This document shows positions 34,915 through 43,597 of a stretch of DNA of 62,994 nt, one piece after another. Position numbers and translations under genes: made by a program. Source of the DNA: JAAYCI01 sp964370195. Lineage in GTDB: Bacteria > Bacillota > Clostridia > Oscillospirales > Ruminococcaceae. The stretch's first letter is position 1. Each line of letters opens with the position of its first letter. The stretch is taken from contig CAYJIH010000007.1 of NCBI GenBank assembly GCA_964370195.1, positions 1-62,994 on the forward strand. The letters run 5' to 3'. The notes under the pieces were generated by a model, which did not search any database, was not told the DNA's origin, and saw nothing but the letters and a program-made list of their open reading frames with translations.

Positions 34915-36051
34915 ATGGAGTATCAACTGGTGGCCCCGTGCTATTTTGGCCTAGAGCGGGCAGCAGCATTCGATTTTAAACGCATCGGTGCAAAAAACGT
35001 TTGTATAAGCGATGGACGCATTGGCTTTTCGGGCAATGAACAAGTGCTGGCGGAGGCCAATTTATGGAGCCGCTGTACAGAGCGCATTCTCATTCGGCTT
35101 GGCAATTTCCCCGCAGAGGACTTTGACGCCCTTTTCGATGGCGTTTTCGCCATTCCCTTTGAAGAATTTTTACCAGCAGATGCAAACTTTCCTGTTAAGG
35201 GCTCTAGCTTGTCAAGCCAGTTAAGCAGCGTTCCCGCTTGCCAAAAAATTGTAAAAAAAGCGGTGGTAGAGCGCCTCAAAAAAGGCCATGGCGTGCAAGT
35301 GTTGCCAGAGGACGGCGCCGAATATCGCCTGCGTTTTTCCATTCGCAAAAACGAGGCTGAGCTGTTTTTAGACACAAGCGGCACCGGCCTACACAAACGC
35401 GGATATCGTCGAGTTTCGGGCATGGCCCCATTAAAGGAAACATTGGCCGCCGGCATTGCAGACCTTGCGCATGTTCGTCGAGACAGCCTTGTGCAGGACC
35501 CCTTTTGTGGCAGCGGCACATTGCTTATTGAATCTGCGCTAAAAGCAAAAAACATTGCCCCCGGTTTGCAACGCAAATTTGCCGCCGAAGAATTCGCCTT
35601 TTTACCAAGCAACTTATTTGAAAAAGCACGGCAAGCAGCACGAGAACAAGAAAAGCCTGATGCAGAGTTTCGTGCTTTTGGCAGTGATATCGACCCAGGT
35701 ATCATCCAATTGGCCAAAACAAACGCACGGCTTGCCAAAGTGGATCGTCTATGCCACTTTGAACAAAAAGACGCATGCCATTTCAAACCTAAAAAAGAAG
35801 CCATTTTATTGGCAAACCCCCCTTACGGCGAGCGTATGATGTCTATTGCCGATGCCACTGCCCTGGAAAAAGCCTTTGGGAATGCTGTTTTAAGCAACAG
35901 ACCAAACAGTGTTTACATATTAACCTCCAACGAAGAGTTTGAACGAAATTTTGGAGAAAAGGCCACCAAAAGACGCAAAATGTACAATGGCATGATTCCT
36001 TGCCAGCTTTATATGTACTATGGCCGCTTCCAAACGAATACGAACGACTAA
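34915..36051 (+). CDS. THUMP-domain class I rRNA methyltransferase (RlmL/YpsC-like)
   Basis: 378 residues. The N-terminal half (about 1-160) resembles the ferredoxin-like plus THUMP RNA-binding part of the RlmL N-terminal family. The C-terminal half is a SAM-dependent methyltransferase with DPFCGSGTLLIE (SAM binding, about 194-205), GSDIDPGIIQLAKTNA, and the catalytic NPPYGERM (about 302-309), typical of N2-guanine methylation. It likely modifies 23S rRNA in the cytoplasm. AAGGAAGGGAG precedes the ATG. Four bases separate it from the PAP2 gene. Confidence 0.93.
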   Translation: MEYQLVAPCYFGLERAAAFDFKRIGAKNVCISDGRIGFSGNEQVLAEANLWSRCTERILIRLGNFPAEDFDALFDGVFAIPFEEFLPADANFPVKGSSLSSQLSSVPACQKIVKKAVVERLKKGHGVQVLPEDGAEYRLRFSIRKNEAELFLDTSGTGLHKRGYRRVSGMAPLKETLAAGIADLAHVRRDSLVQDPFCGSGTLLIESALKAKNIAPGLQRKFAAEEFAFLPSNLFEKARQAAREQEKPDAEFRAFGSDIDPGIIQLAKTNARLAKVDRLCHFEQKDACHFKPKKEAILLANPPYGERMMSIADATALEKAFGNAVLSNRPNSVYILTSNEEFERNFGEKATKRRKMYNGMIPCQLYMYYGRFQTNTND

Positions 36052-36084
36052 GATTAATATTCAATAAATATACAAAAAATATGC

Positions 36085-36152
36085 AAAACAAAGCTACCGT
36101 CTGTGTAATCATTCGCCGATTATACAAACAGTAGCTTTGTTTTGTGTTTTTT
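36085..36152. terminator. Long terminator after the methyltransferase
   Basis: AAAACAAAGCTAC pairs with GTAGCTTTGTTTT around an inner stem (GTGTAATC with GATTATAC), followed by a T run. It marks the first copy of the duplicated segment. Confidence 0.88.
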
Positions 36153-36209
36153 CTTATATCCCTAAACAGCGGAAAAGCACGATGCGACCCCAAACGTACC
36201 GTCACACCT

Positions 36210-36482
36210 TTACGCCTTTGTGAATAACCCCTGTGTTTCACCGTCCCCCATGAGTCCAAAACCTTCTGTGATAAAATAAAGGGTGTTATCGTCTACGATT
36301 TCAAGCTGTTCCATGCTATCGTTTGCACTGGAGGATGTTCCGCCAGTTTCCAAAAATGTCAAAGTTACACCGCGCGCTGCTTCATCTACCATATATGTCC
36401 CCGATGACCCGCACACACCTTCCCCCATATCAATGAACATATTGAACGTTCTGTCAGCAAAACGAAAACTACCACCAGTGTA
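36210..36482 (-). pseudogene. Duplicated C-terminal fragment of the neighbouring envelope protein
   Basis: The frame encodes about 90 residues equivalent to the C-terminus of the protein encoded at 36584-38104. It includes GSSGTYMVDEAARGVTLTFLE and NTLYFITEGFGLMGDGE. It starts inside a terminator hairpin, has no ribosome binding site before its first Met (36440), yet holds no internal stop. It looks like a silent 3' cassette left by tandem duplication. Confidence 0.75.
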
Positions 36483-36520
36483 ATTATTCGTTAATTATAC
36501 CAGCAGTAGCTTTGTTTTCA
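36469..36520 (-). terminator. Terminator of the envelope protein gene
   Basis: On the minus strand, CTACTGCTGGTATAATT pairs with AATAATTACACTGGTGGTAG and is followed by TTTTCGTTTT. It is the second copy of the hairpin at 36085. Confidence 0.6.
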
Positions 36521-36583
36521 TTTTTTCTTATATTCCTACACAGTGGCAACACACTGCGCGCCCCCAAATGTACCGTCGTACCG

Positions 36584-38104
36584 TTACACCCGCGTGAATA
36601 GCCCCTGTGTTTCACCGTACCCCATGAGCCCAAAACCTTCTGTAACAAAATAAAGGGTGTTGTCGTTGACAATTTCAAGCTGTGCAGTGCTATAATTTGC
36701 ACCTGGAGATGTTCCGTTGATTTCTAAAAATGTCAAAGTTACACCGCGTGCTGCCTCATCTACCGTATATGTCCCCGATGACCCATACACACCTTCCCCC
36801 ATATTAATGAACATATAAAACGTTCCGTCACCATGAAACTCAATGTAAGGGCGGTATTCGTCGATCATGTCTTCATCCATGCATACATAGGTGGCTGTGG
36901 AAATCGCCCCAGCGCTTTCTGCGCCACCTTGCGAAACCAATGTTTCCCCCTCTTCCACCACACCAAGAGGCCCACCAGACGTTAATGTCAAACCGCCCTC
37001 GGTTCGTGTAAGCTGAGAATAACCGCTCCAGCCTATCTCTTCCAATCCACCGTCCAATACAATTTCTACTGTGTCGCCTTGCATTGTGTAAGCGGCCTCC
37101 AGCGTATATGTACTGCCGCCAAAGTCCAGTTCCATCATAACCAAACCTGGGCTTGGCACATCAAATTGGAGGTTCGCAAACAAACCGGGCCCCACCAGCT
37201 CGTAGCTATACGAGCCTAAGTTAGAACTCTCTTGGGGCGCACCATCACTTTCTGTCTCTTCCGTAGCTGAAACACGCATATCCATATCGGGTGTGCCTTG
37301 TGTTTCCCTCTCCCCATATTGTATGCGAAACGCATAACCGCTGATTTGTGTTAAGGCAAATGTGCTATTGTAAGAGAAATCCACATCGTAAAACACAATG
37401 TTATCTTCTATAATTTCAAAGTTTACATCCTCTATAAGGTGTACGCCACCGTTATCATCCTCCACCATCAAGGAGGCCCTCATATCTTGCGGCCGAACAC
37501 TTCCCTCACCGCCCGTAGATGAATGATACAACCTCAGCTGAAAATCATCCAAGTACAAATCCCAACTGTATATAACATCCCCCCTTGCAGCCCCCGGCAA
37601 GCTCGCCGCGTACTCATCATCAAAAGGCATGTTTTGGATGATAATTTCATTTGCAAACTGTTCACTTTCGGCATCAACCAAAATGTGGATGTCATCTAAT
37701 TCCGCCGCCGAAGGCAGTGTGTTCACCACTGCTTCCTGCACAGAGACAACTTCCTCGTCCACATCTTCCGGCAAAAAACCAATGGTCCCGGCTGTTACAA
37801 CCCCCAAAACAAGTAAAACACCCACCACAAGGCCCAAAAAGCCCAGTACCAAGAAGAGAACAATTGCAACGATGCAACCTGTTTTTTTCTTTTTTTCAGG
37901 CTGCTGCCTCTCCTCTTGCATATTCACAACCACCTGTGGCTGTGCCGTTTCCAATGGGTACAATACCGTGCGATAGCTACCATTATTTGGATCAAACCAA
38001 GTTACCGCGCGCTGCGGCGCTCCACTTATCTTGTCCACCCCGGGATCCTCTCGAAAGTACAACCCCGTGTTTGCATCAAATTGGAAACCTTGTGGTATTT
38101 GCAT
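36584..38104 (-). CDS. Single-span envelope protein of unknown function
   Basis: 506 residues, start ATG at 38104 after AAGGGGG. The N-terminal cytoplasmic part (about 1-75) begins MQIPQGFQFDANTGLYFREDPG and contains TWFDPNNGSYRTVLYP, followed by a basic KKKK and one membrane helix (about 79-105). The rest is extracytoplasmic, acidic and Gly/Ser/Thr-rich, apparently repeating beta-rich lipocalin-like segments (GTYTVDEAARGVTLTFLE near the end). I do not recognise a family with certainty. Its 3' end is duplicated downstream. The gene lies directly after the SARP-type regulator on the same strand and could be its target. Confidence 0.75.
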   Translation of the reverse strand: MQIPQGFQFDANTGLYFREDPGVDKISGAPQRAVTWFDPNNGSYRTVLYPLETAQPQVVVNMQEERQQPEKKKKTGCIVAIVLFLVLGFLGLVVGVLLVLGVVTAGTIGFLPEDVDEEVVSVQEAVVNTLPSAAELDDIHILVDAESEQFANEIIIQNMPFDDEYAASLPGAARGDVIYSWDLYLDDFQLRLYHSSTGGEGSVRPQDMRASLMVEDDNGGVHLIEDVNFEIIEDNIVFYDVDFSYNSTFALTQISGYAFRIQYGERETQGTPDMDMRVSATEETESDGAPQESSNLGSYSYELVGPGLFANLQFDVPSPGLVMMELDFGGSTYTLEAAYTMQGDTVEIVLDGGLEEIGWSGYSQLTRTEGGLTLTSGGPLGVVEEGETLVSQGGAESAGAISTATYVCMDEDMIDEYRPYIEFHGDGTFYMFINMGEGVYGSSGTYTVDEAARGVTLTFLEINGTSPGANYSTAQLEIVNDNTLYFVTEGFGLMGYGETQGLFTRV

Positions 38105-38225
38105 CTGCAACCCCCTTAAGGAATACATAAAAGATGAACGTGCTTATTTTATTAGAAAACAAATGGTCCTATCCTATCAGTTGCTTTAGCATTCATAACA
38201 AAACGAAACTTTTGGTTCGCACACT

Positions 38226-39431
38226 TTAGCCATTCTCTGCGCTGTCATCTTCCGGACGGATTTTTAGAATGCGATAATCGAACCGATATTTTGTGTGGTC
38301 GCTATTTTCATAAAAAACTCTTTGAATTCGTCTCATCACCAGTTGGCCATTTTCAAATGTGTTAATGCTGGGCAAAAGCAATGCAAATTGACTAAGACTA
38401 TAGCGCGAAACCGTGTCGCTTGCACGCAGCTGCTCTTGTAGTAACCCTTTCAAGCCAACCATCGTTTTATCCATTTCCATTGGTTCAATTTCATGCACAC
38501 CCATTGGCTGAATACTTACCACGCCTAAAAACATTGTAATTTTGAGGCGTTTGAAATTGCGCATATACAAACGATAAATATCTTTAAACAAGCTGTATTC
38601 ACACACCAAAGCACCTTTAACTTCATGGCGCGCTTGCAATTCCTTCGAAATTTCCTCAATCGTCGCTTCCGGGTGATGCTCGCTTAACAAAAATTGCCGA
38701 TAAAATTCCGACAACTCTTCATCTGGTTTCGCGCCTAGGTGGATGTAATTTAGCTCGCTTACGTTTTGATACTGTGCCAATGCTTCTTTGCGTTTCCCCA
38801 TTAGCATCAATGCACGCATCAACTCTAAATTCAGCTTTGTGTCGAACACATCCACTTCCAATGCCGTTTTACATACGCGTATCACTTGCCCATAATCTTG
38901 CTCAGATGATAAAAGGCTAATATAATGATAAACGGTTTTAAAGAAAAGATTATGGTAATAATACACCTTTGGTGCAATCCACGTTTCAAGGCCGGAACTT
39001 GCCAGCATGTCTCCACCGTACAAAAACAAAACTTCTTCAAACTTCATGTGCACGGCATCGGTCAGCCGCTCTTCCATCATCAATTTATTACAAAGCTCTT
39101 CTAAAACAAGAATATCCAGCTGGCATTCTAACTCTGGGTTCCAGCGATACGTGCCTTGCTTTGTAACCACAGCACTTTTAAGCCCATATTCCTTTAAATC
39201 CTTACGCAAACGGCTTACCAGTGTTTTTAAGGAATTCTCCAAATTCAAATCTTCGTTTCCGTCCCACAAAATATTTACCAAATCTTCATTTGTGGTTGCA
39301 CGGTTCACGTTGATAATTAGGTATTCCAACAGACGCATTTTCTGCGGAGAGTGTTTGATGTTTTGCAAGATGTCTTCGCCATCCACAAAGATTTTGAAAT
39401 CCCCCAATGTGACAATTTTAATGTTACTCAC
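38226..39431 (-). CDS. SARP-type transcriptional regulator: winged helix, BTAD and degenerate GGDEF fold
   Basis: 401 residues, GTG start after AAGGAGAG; upstream codons lack a site. Residues about 1-95 form an OmpR-type winged helix preceded by IKIVTLGDFKIFVDGED (SARP/AfsR style), with SPQKMRLLEYLI and SLKTLVSRLRKDLKEYG. Residues about 100-245 form a helical BTAD (tetratricopeptide-like) domain. The C-terminal about 130 residues look like a GGDEF fold: LKGLLQEQLRASDTVSRYSLSQFALLLPS aligns with the usual RYGGDEFALLLP, with S-L-S-Q-F replacing GGDEF, so no cyclase activity is expected. It may read a nucleotide signal and control neighbouring genes (inference). Confidence 0.85.
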   Translation of the reverse strand: MSNIKIVTLGDFKIFVDGEDILQNIKHSPQKMRLLEYLIINVNRATTNEDLVNILWDGNEDLNLENSLKTLVSRLRKDLKEYGLKSAVVTKQGTYRWNPELECQLDILVLEELCNKLMMEERLTDAVHMKFEEVLFLYGGDMLASSGLETWIAPKVYYYHNLFFKTVYHYISLLSSEQDYGQVIRVCKTALEVDVFDTKLNLELMRALMLMGKRKEALAQYQNVSELNYIHLGAKPDEELSEFYRQFLLSEHHPEATIEEISKELQARHEVKGALVCEYSLFKDIYRLYMRNFKRLKITMFLGVVSIQPMGVHEIEPMEMDKTMVGLKGLLQEQLRASDTVSRYSLSQFALLLPSINTFENGQLVMRRIQRVFYENSDHTKYRFDYRILKIRPEDDSAENG

Positions 39432-39544
39432 AAAACTCTCCTTTAAGTACAATAAATTAATATAATTCAATATAATTACGACGCACTGCCACCCAAATAA
39501 AGTGCATTTAAAATAAAGCAACTTTTATCTATGTGATGAAGAAA

Positions 39545-39580
39545 ATACAAACCTGTTGTACTACTTCCCCAAGTTTGTAT
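39545..39580. promoter_or_regulatory. Inverted ATACAAAC/GTTTGTAT pair in the regulator-lipoprotein interval
   Basis: ATACAAAC (39545-39552) and GTTTGTAT (39573-39580) are perfect complements; a third copy, GTTTGTAT, lies at 39799-39806. The 510-base interval between the divergent regulator and the pilus-like operon is otherwise AT-rich with no gene. Confidence 0.4.
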
Positions 39581-39941
39581 ATGATATCAGTTCAATTTCT
39601 ATACTGTCAAGCATTTTTTTTACAATTTATTTACATGTTTTAATAAAGTTACACAGGCCAGTTATATTCCTAATAAAAAAGTATGATTTTGAACCTACTA
39701 TATTTTCACCATATTTTCTTTATGTTACCACATTTATAGGATATATTATAACATACTAGAACGAATGATTGATTGGTTGTTTTCCACAAAAAATTCTTGT
39801 TTGTATTCGTGTTTTTAAACGTTCGCACCGAATCCATAAAAAGATTTAAAAAAAAACAGTATTTTCTATTCGTTTCCGGTTTCATTTGTGATAATATATT
39901 GTTAGAAGATTTTGCGGCTTGAAAGGAGTACGAATTGTATC

Positions 39942-40889
39942 ATGAAACGACAAGTTGTAAAGCCTTTTGCATTATTCCTTGCCTCAATCTTTTTGTTTAG
40001 TGCCTGTAGCACCAGTGCGGCCGCCGGAGATGGCAATGGTGGCGGTGATGAAGCGCAAACCGCAGGAACACGTGATGCGGTTCCCGTGGTGTTAACGCCT
40101 TCGGCCGACGGAACAGAAAGTTATGCTGGCAGCGTATCTGTGCTGGATGTATCTAACAGTTCTGAAGGATATGTGATGCTACAGTATACCGGCAGTGCAG
40201 AAAAGGTAAAAATTCAAATTTCCCACAACGGCGGTGAACCCTACACCTATGATGTAACACCGGGCAGCTCTTACGAAGTGTTTCCACTTTCCCTTGGTAG
40301 TGGTGCTTACACCGTTACGGTAAATGAAAACATAGAAGGCACAAGCTATGCTGTGGTAGACACTGCGGCATTCCAAGCCACACTAACGGATGATTACACA
40401 ACGTTCTTATATCCAAATCAATATGTGAATTTTTCTCAAAGCACACAAGCGGTTGTCCTTAGCGAAGAACTGGCCGCAGGGGCCAACACAGATCTAGACG
40501 TTGTTGCCTCTGTTTACGACTATGTAGTTGAAACCATCGAATATGATTTTGACCTTGCAGCTAACGTAAGCACATTTTACCTGCCAAATTTAGACACTAC
40601 ACTCACCACAAAAAAAGGCCTTTGTTTTGACTATGCCACACTGATGACCGCCATGTTGCGTGCGCAGCGCATTCCAACACAACTGGTTATCGGCTATGCC
40701 GGTGAAGTGTATCACGCATGGATTAGTGTTTACACCGACGAAACCGGCTGGATTCATGATATCATCCAATTTGATGGGGAAAATTGGGTGCGTATGGACC
40801 CAACCTTTGCTTCCACCGGAGAAAACAGCCCCGATATGGCGCAATACGTAGGAGATGGCTCCAATTATAACGCCCTATTTTTCTATTAA
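39942..40889 (+). CDS. Transglutaminase-like lipoprotein
   Basis: 315 residues. A signal peptide ends in the lipobox LFSAC (Cys about 22), so the protein is a membrane-anchored lipoprotein, followed by a Gly/Ala-rich linker. The middle part (about 45-150) is beta-rich. The C-terminal domain (about 175-315) is a transglutaminase-like fold with the triad Cys in KKGLCFDYATLMTAMLRAQ, His in YHAWISVY and Asp in RMDPTFAS. Such domains act as peptidases or cross-linkers. It is the first gene of the pilus-like operon, 28 bases before the PilC start, and could process or couple the exported proteins (inference). An AAGGAG site lies 13 bases before the ATG, a long spacing. Confidence 0.88.
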   Translation: MKRQVVKPFALFLASIFLFSACSTSAAAGDGNGGGDEAQTAGTRDAVPVVLTPSADGTESYAGSVSVLDVSNSSEGYVMLQYTGSAEKVKIQISHNGGEPYTYDVTPGSSYEVFPLSLGSGAYTVTVNENIEGTSYAVVDTAAFQATLTDDYTTFLYPNQYVNFSQSTQAVVLSEELAAGANTDLDVVASVYDYVVETIEYDFDLAANVSTFYLPNLDTTLTTKKGLCFDYATLMTAMLRAQRIPTQLVIGYAGEVYHAWISVYTDETGWIHDIIQFDGENWVRMDPTFASTGENSPDMAQYVGDGSNYNALFFY

Positions 40890-40917
40890 TACAAAAGGAA
40901 ATGGAGATTGGAGACGA

Positions 40918-42003
40918 ATGAAATCTAAAGAAATGGCCATTCAAGCTTCAAGCACACCCGTTACAGCAAAAAAAGAGCTCTCTGCTCATGATTTGGCTTA
41001 CTTTTTCGAACAATTATCTATTTTTTCAAAAAGTGGCATTGCCACGTGGGAATGTCTGGCCATTATCAGCGAAAATCTGCAGGTAAAACACAACAAAACT
41101 TTGTTTTTCGACCTGTATGATTCTGTTGTAAGTGGTGCTACGCTCTCTCACTCAATGAAACAAGCCAATTGTTTTCCGGCATATGCTATTGGCATGCTGG
41201 AAGTGGGCGAGCGCACCGGCCGTATTGAAGAAGCTTCTGCAGCACTGCACAGTTACTATCAAAGCAAAGACCGCTTGTCGCAAAGCATCCGCTCCTCTGT
41301 CACATACCCTCTTTGTATGGCCGGCATGATTTTGGTAGTTATCTTTGTTTTACTAGTACAGGTAATGCCTGTTTTCGAGCAGGTGTTCACCCAACTCGGT
41401 CTTGCACTAAACAGTGTATCACAATTTTTGCTGGATTTAGGGCAATTGCTTAGCGAGTATACCGTGTATGTTCTCATCGTATTGGCTGTCTTCTTACTAA
41501 TATTTATTGTAATGAGGCTGGTGCCCGGCGGCAAGAAAGCTTTACTGAAAATGTATGATACATTTCCTCTCACACGCCGTCTATCGCAATCTGAAGGGGC
41601 AAACCACTTTGCCTTTTCCATGGCGTTGATGCTTGGCAGTGGCATTGATGCACTCTATGCCTTGGAATTTTCGATGATGATTACAAAAAGCCCCACTGTC
41701 CGTAAAAAAATCGCCTTCATCATCAAGCGTATTGAAGATGGCGACAGCTTAACCAATGCCATTATAGACAGCCGCATTTTCTCACCTATGTACAACGGCA
41801 TGGTGGAAGCCGGCATGCGCAGTGGTACTGTAAGCGAAATGATGATGTCTGTGGCAGAACGTTATTTCGAAGACACACAAAAATTAACACAAAAACTGCT
41901 TTCCATCATTGAGCCAACTTTGGTTGCCATTTTGTGCTTAATGGTGGGTATGGTGATGCTGTCTGTTATGTTGCCGTTAACCGGTATTTTAGCAGGCATA
42001 TAA
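40918..42003 (+). CDS. pilC: Type II secretion/type IV pilus inner membrane platform protein (PilC/GspF family)
   Basis: 361 residues. Two T2SF domains are visible: residues about 20-140 (AYFFEQLSIFSKSGIATWECL; GMLEVGERTGRIEEASAAL) and about 230-350 (FAFSMALMLGSGIDALYAL; MVEAGMRSGTVSEMMMSVAERY). Three membrane helices separate and follow them, as is normal for the family. It forms the rotor-like platform in the membrane under the pilus. The start ATG at 40918 follows GGAGA; upstream codons have no site. Coupled by short spacing to the pseudopilin-like genes that follow. Confidence 0.94.
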   Translation: MKSKEMAIQASSTPVTAKKELSAHDLAYFFEQLSIFSKSGIATWECLAIISENLQVKHNKTLFFDLYDSVVSGATLSHSMKQANCFPAYAIGMLEVGERTGRIEEASAALHSYYQSKDRLSQSIRSSVTYPLCMAGMILVVIFVLLVQVMPVFEQVFTQLGLALNSVSQFLLDLGQLLSEYTVYVLIVLAVFLLIFIVMRLVPGGKKALLKMYDTFPLTRRLSQSEGANHFAFSMALMLGSGIDALYALEFSMMITKSPTVRKKIAFIIKRIEDGDSLTNAIIDSRIFSPMYNGMVEAGMRSGTVSEMMMSVAERYFEDTQKLTQKLLSIIEPTLVAILCLMVGMVMLSVMLPLTGILAGI

Positions 42004-42016
42004 AGGAGACAGTAGC

Positions 42017-42358
42017 GTGGGCCAATCTACCTTTTTACACAAAATACTAAGCGTGCTACGCAGTGGAGTTTTTTGGTCACTACTTTTGTTTGCGGTGGTG
42101 GTAACCGTTATTATGCTTGGTGTTGATAATATTTCAGGCACTGTTACAGAACAACAGCAACAAATGTTGGCTGATGCTGTGCGACGCAATGCCGTTCAAT
42201 GTTACTCTTTAGAGGGCAGTTACCCACCCGACCTAGACTATCTTAAGGAAAACTATGGCCTTTATTACGATAGTGAAAAATTTGTAGTGCACTATCAAAG
42301 CCTTGGTAGTAACCTTTTGCCACAAATTTCTGTTTTTGTTTTAGAAGAAACAGAATAA
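42017..42358 (+). CDS. Small single-span protein, pseudopilin-like
   Basis: 113 residues, GTG start after AAAGGAGA. A short cytoplasmic N-terminus is followed by one hydrophobic helix (about 19-40) and an extracytoplasmic domain with QQQMLADAVRRNAVQCYSLEGSYPPDLDYLKENYGL, the kind of 'Y-P-x-x-L-x-x-L' sequence typical of class III or T2SS pseudopilins. No canonical prepilin peptidase Gly-Phe site is clear. Probably a minor pilin-like component of the same machine. Confidence 0.7.
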   Translation: MGQSTFLHKILSVLRSGVFWSLLLFAVVVTVIMLGVDNISGTVTEQQQQMLADAVRRNAVQCYSLEGSYPPDLDYLKENYGLYYDSEKFVVHYQSLGSNLLPQISVFVLEETE

Positions 42359-42395
42359 ACGGCCAATCCAATAAACTTCAAGAGAGGAGATTGTG

Positions 42396-43166
42396 ATGCA
42401 GCAACAGAAAAAACAAACAATAGATATATTCTTTGTCCTCACTTTATTTTGCCTGTACACACTGTCTTCTTTATTTTTGGCAATTATCGGCGCCAACATC
42501 TACGAACAAAATGTGGCTGCCTCTGAGGCAAATTATAACATCCGCACATCTGCTTTATACGTAACAGAAAAAGCACGCCAAAGTGAACTGCAGGGCAGTG
42601 TTCGTATTGATAAATTCGAAGACAATGATGCCCTTGTTCTTTCGCGCACTGTAAGTGAGCAAGTATTTGAGACATGGATTTATGTAGACGACGGCTATCT
42701 TAATGAAATCCTTGTACCGGCCGGCACACAGCTTATCCCCGGCATTGGACAAAAAATCATGCCTTTACAAAACATGACACTCGCTCTTGTAGATGTTGCC
42801 TTTTTGGAAATTTCTGTAACGGATGTTCGCAACAATAGCTACTCTACACGCATATTTTTAGAGTGTGATACGCAGCCACAGGAAACTGCCCTTGTGGAGC
42901 CTGTCCCCACTGAAACTCCAGCTGTAGCTGCCTCTACGGAAATTGCACCAACAGAACCTACGCCAAGCACCGTGGCCATTGAGCCAGCTACTGATACTGT
43001 TTCCCTTGCATCTGCGCCGGTGGAACTTGTATCTGATACACCTGCTCCCGCTGAACTCCCCATCCTTAACACGCCTGCACCTGTTGTTACCGAAACGCCA
43101 GACGATGACGATGATGATGACGATAACGGCGGCGATGACGATGATCATGGGGAGGGGGAAGAATGA
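42396..43166 (+). CDS. Single-span protein with Thr/Pro-rich stalk and Asp-rich tail
   Basis: 256 residues. An N-terminal membrane helix (about 12-35) is followed by a beta-rich domain (about 40-155; resembles DUF4860-type proteins of clostridial pilus loci), then a low-complexity stalk of Pro/Thr/Glu/Ala/Val repeats (about 165-230) and a terminal acidic tail with eleven or more Asp and several Gly (about 232-256). Such a tail could bind cations or the cell surface. ATG at 42396 is six bases after GAGGAG; the GTG just before it is less likely. The 3' end overlaps the next gene by four bases. Confidence 0.75.
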   Translation: MQQQKKQTIDIFFVLTLFCLYTLSSLFLAIIGANIYEQNVAASEANYNIRTSALYVTEKARQSELQGSVRIDKFEDNDALVLSRTVSEQVFETWIYVDDGYLNEILVPAGTQLIPGIGQKIMPLQNMTLALVDVAFLEISVTDVRNNSYSTRIFLECDTQPQETALVEPVPTETPAVAASTEIAPTEPTPSTVAIEPATDTVSLASAPVELVSDTPAPAELPILNTPAPVVTETPDDDDDDDDNGGDDDDHGEGEE

Positions 43167-43597
43167 ACAATTCGCACTCCAAAACCAGATACTTCCTATT
43201 TGAGCTTGTAATCAATTGTCTCATTTTTGCCATCTCGGCAGCAGTTTGTTTGAATTTATTTGCATTTGGATTTATCCAAAACCAAGAAAGCCGCGACCTT
43301 TCTATGGCCACCCTTGAATCGCAAAGTATTGCAGAAACATTCAAAGCAAGCGGTGGCAATATTGATCTACTTGGTGAATTATTGCAAAACGACGTACAGC
43401 AAAATGGTACCGTCTTATATTATGACCGTGACTGGAATCGTGTATCGGCAGCTGATACGGCGCGCCACAGCATAACACTCTCGCTTTCAAACGATGGGAA
43501 GGGACTATACACAGCAAATATTTTAGTAAAAACAGATACCGAGACCATATACGAACTTTTGGTGCAGCAATACCATGCAGAGGAGGGCAGCATATGA
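43163..43597 (+). CDS. Small single-span protein, minor pilin-like
   Basis: 144 residues. A basic start, one hydrophobic helix (about 11-35, FELVINCLIFAISAAVCLNLFAFGF) and an exported domain of about 110 residues rich in beta strands. The E near the helix start (position 14) recalls the Glu5 of pilins, but no leader cleavage site is certain. ATGA overlap with both neighbours means one translationally coupled block. Family unknown to me by name. Confidence 0.65.
   Translation: MNNSHSKTRYFLFELVINCLIFAISAAVCLNLFAFGFIQNQESRDLSMATLESQSIAETFKASGGNIDLLGELLQNDVQQNGTVLYYDRDWNRVSAADTARHSITLSLSNDGKGLYTANILVKTDTETIYELLVQQYHAEEGSI

Larger units (their letters stand above)
36092..36843. repeat. Tandem direct duplication, unit about 376 bp
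   Basis: Copy 1 (about 36092-36467) and copy 2 (about 36468-36843) align base by base with a constant offset of about 376. Each contains a terminator hairpin and the last about 75 codons of the envelope protein gene. In the aligned peptides I count 15 differences in 76 residues. Confidence 0.9.

Noticed and set aside
38213..38224. GTTCGCAC motif shared by several intergenic regions (also near 39821 and 60037)
   Set aside because: An 8-base word is expected about twice by chance in a window of this size on two strands, so the sharing is not evidence of a regulon.
42858..43148. Minus-strand open frames opposite the Asp-rich tail
   Set aside because: They result from the low-complexity GAT/GAC repeats (reading Ile/Val-rich on the opposite strand) and lack ribosome binding sites.
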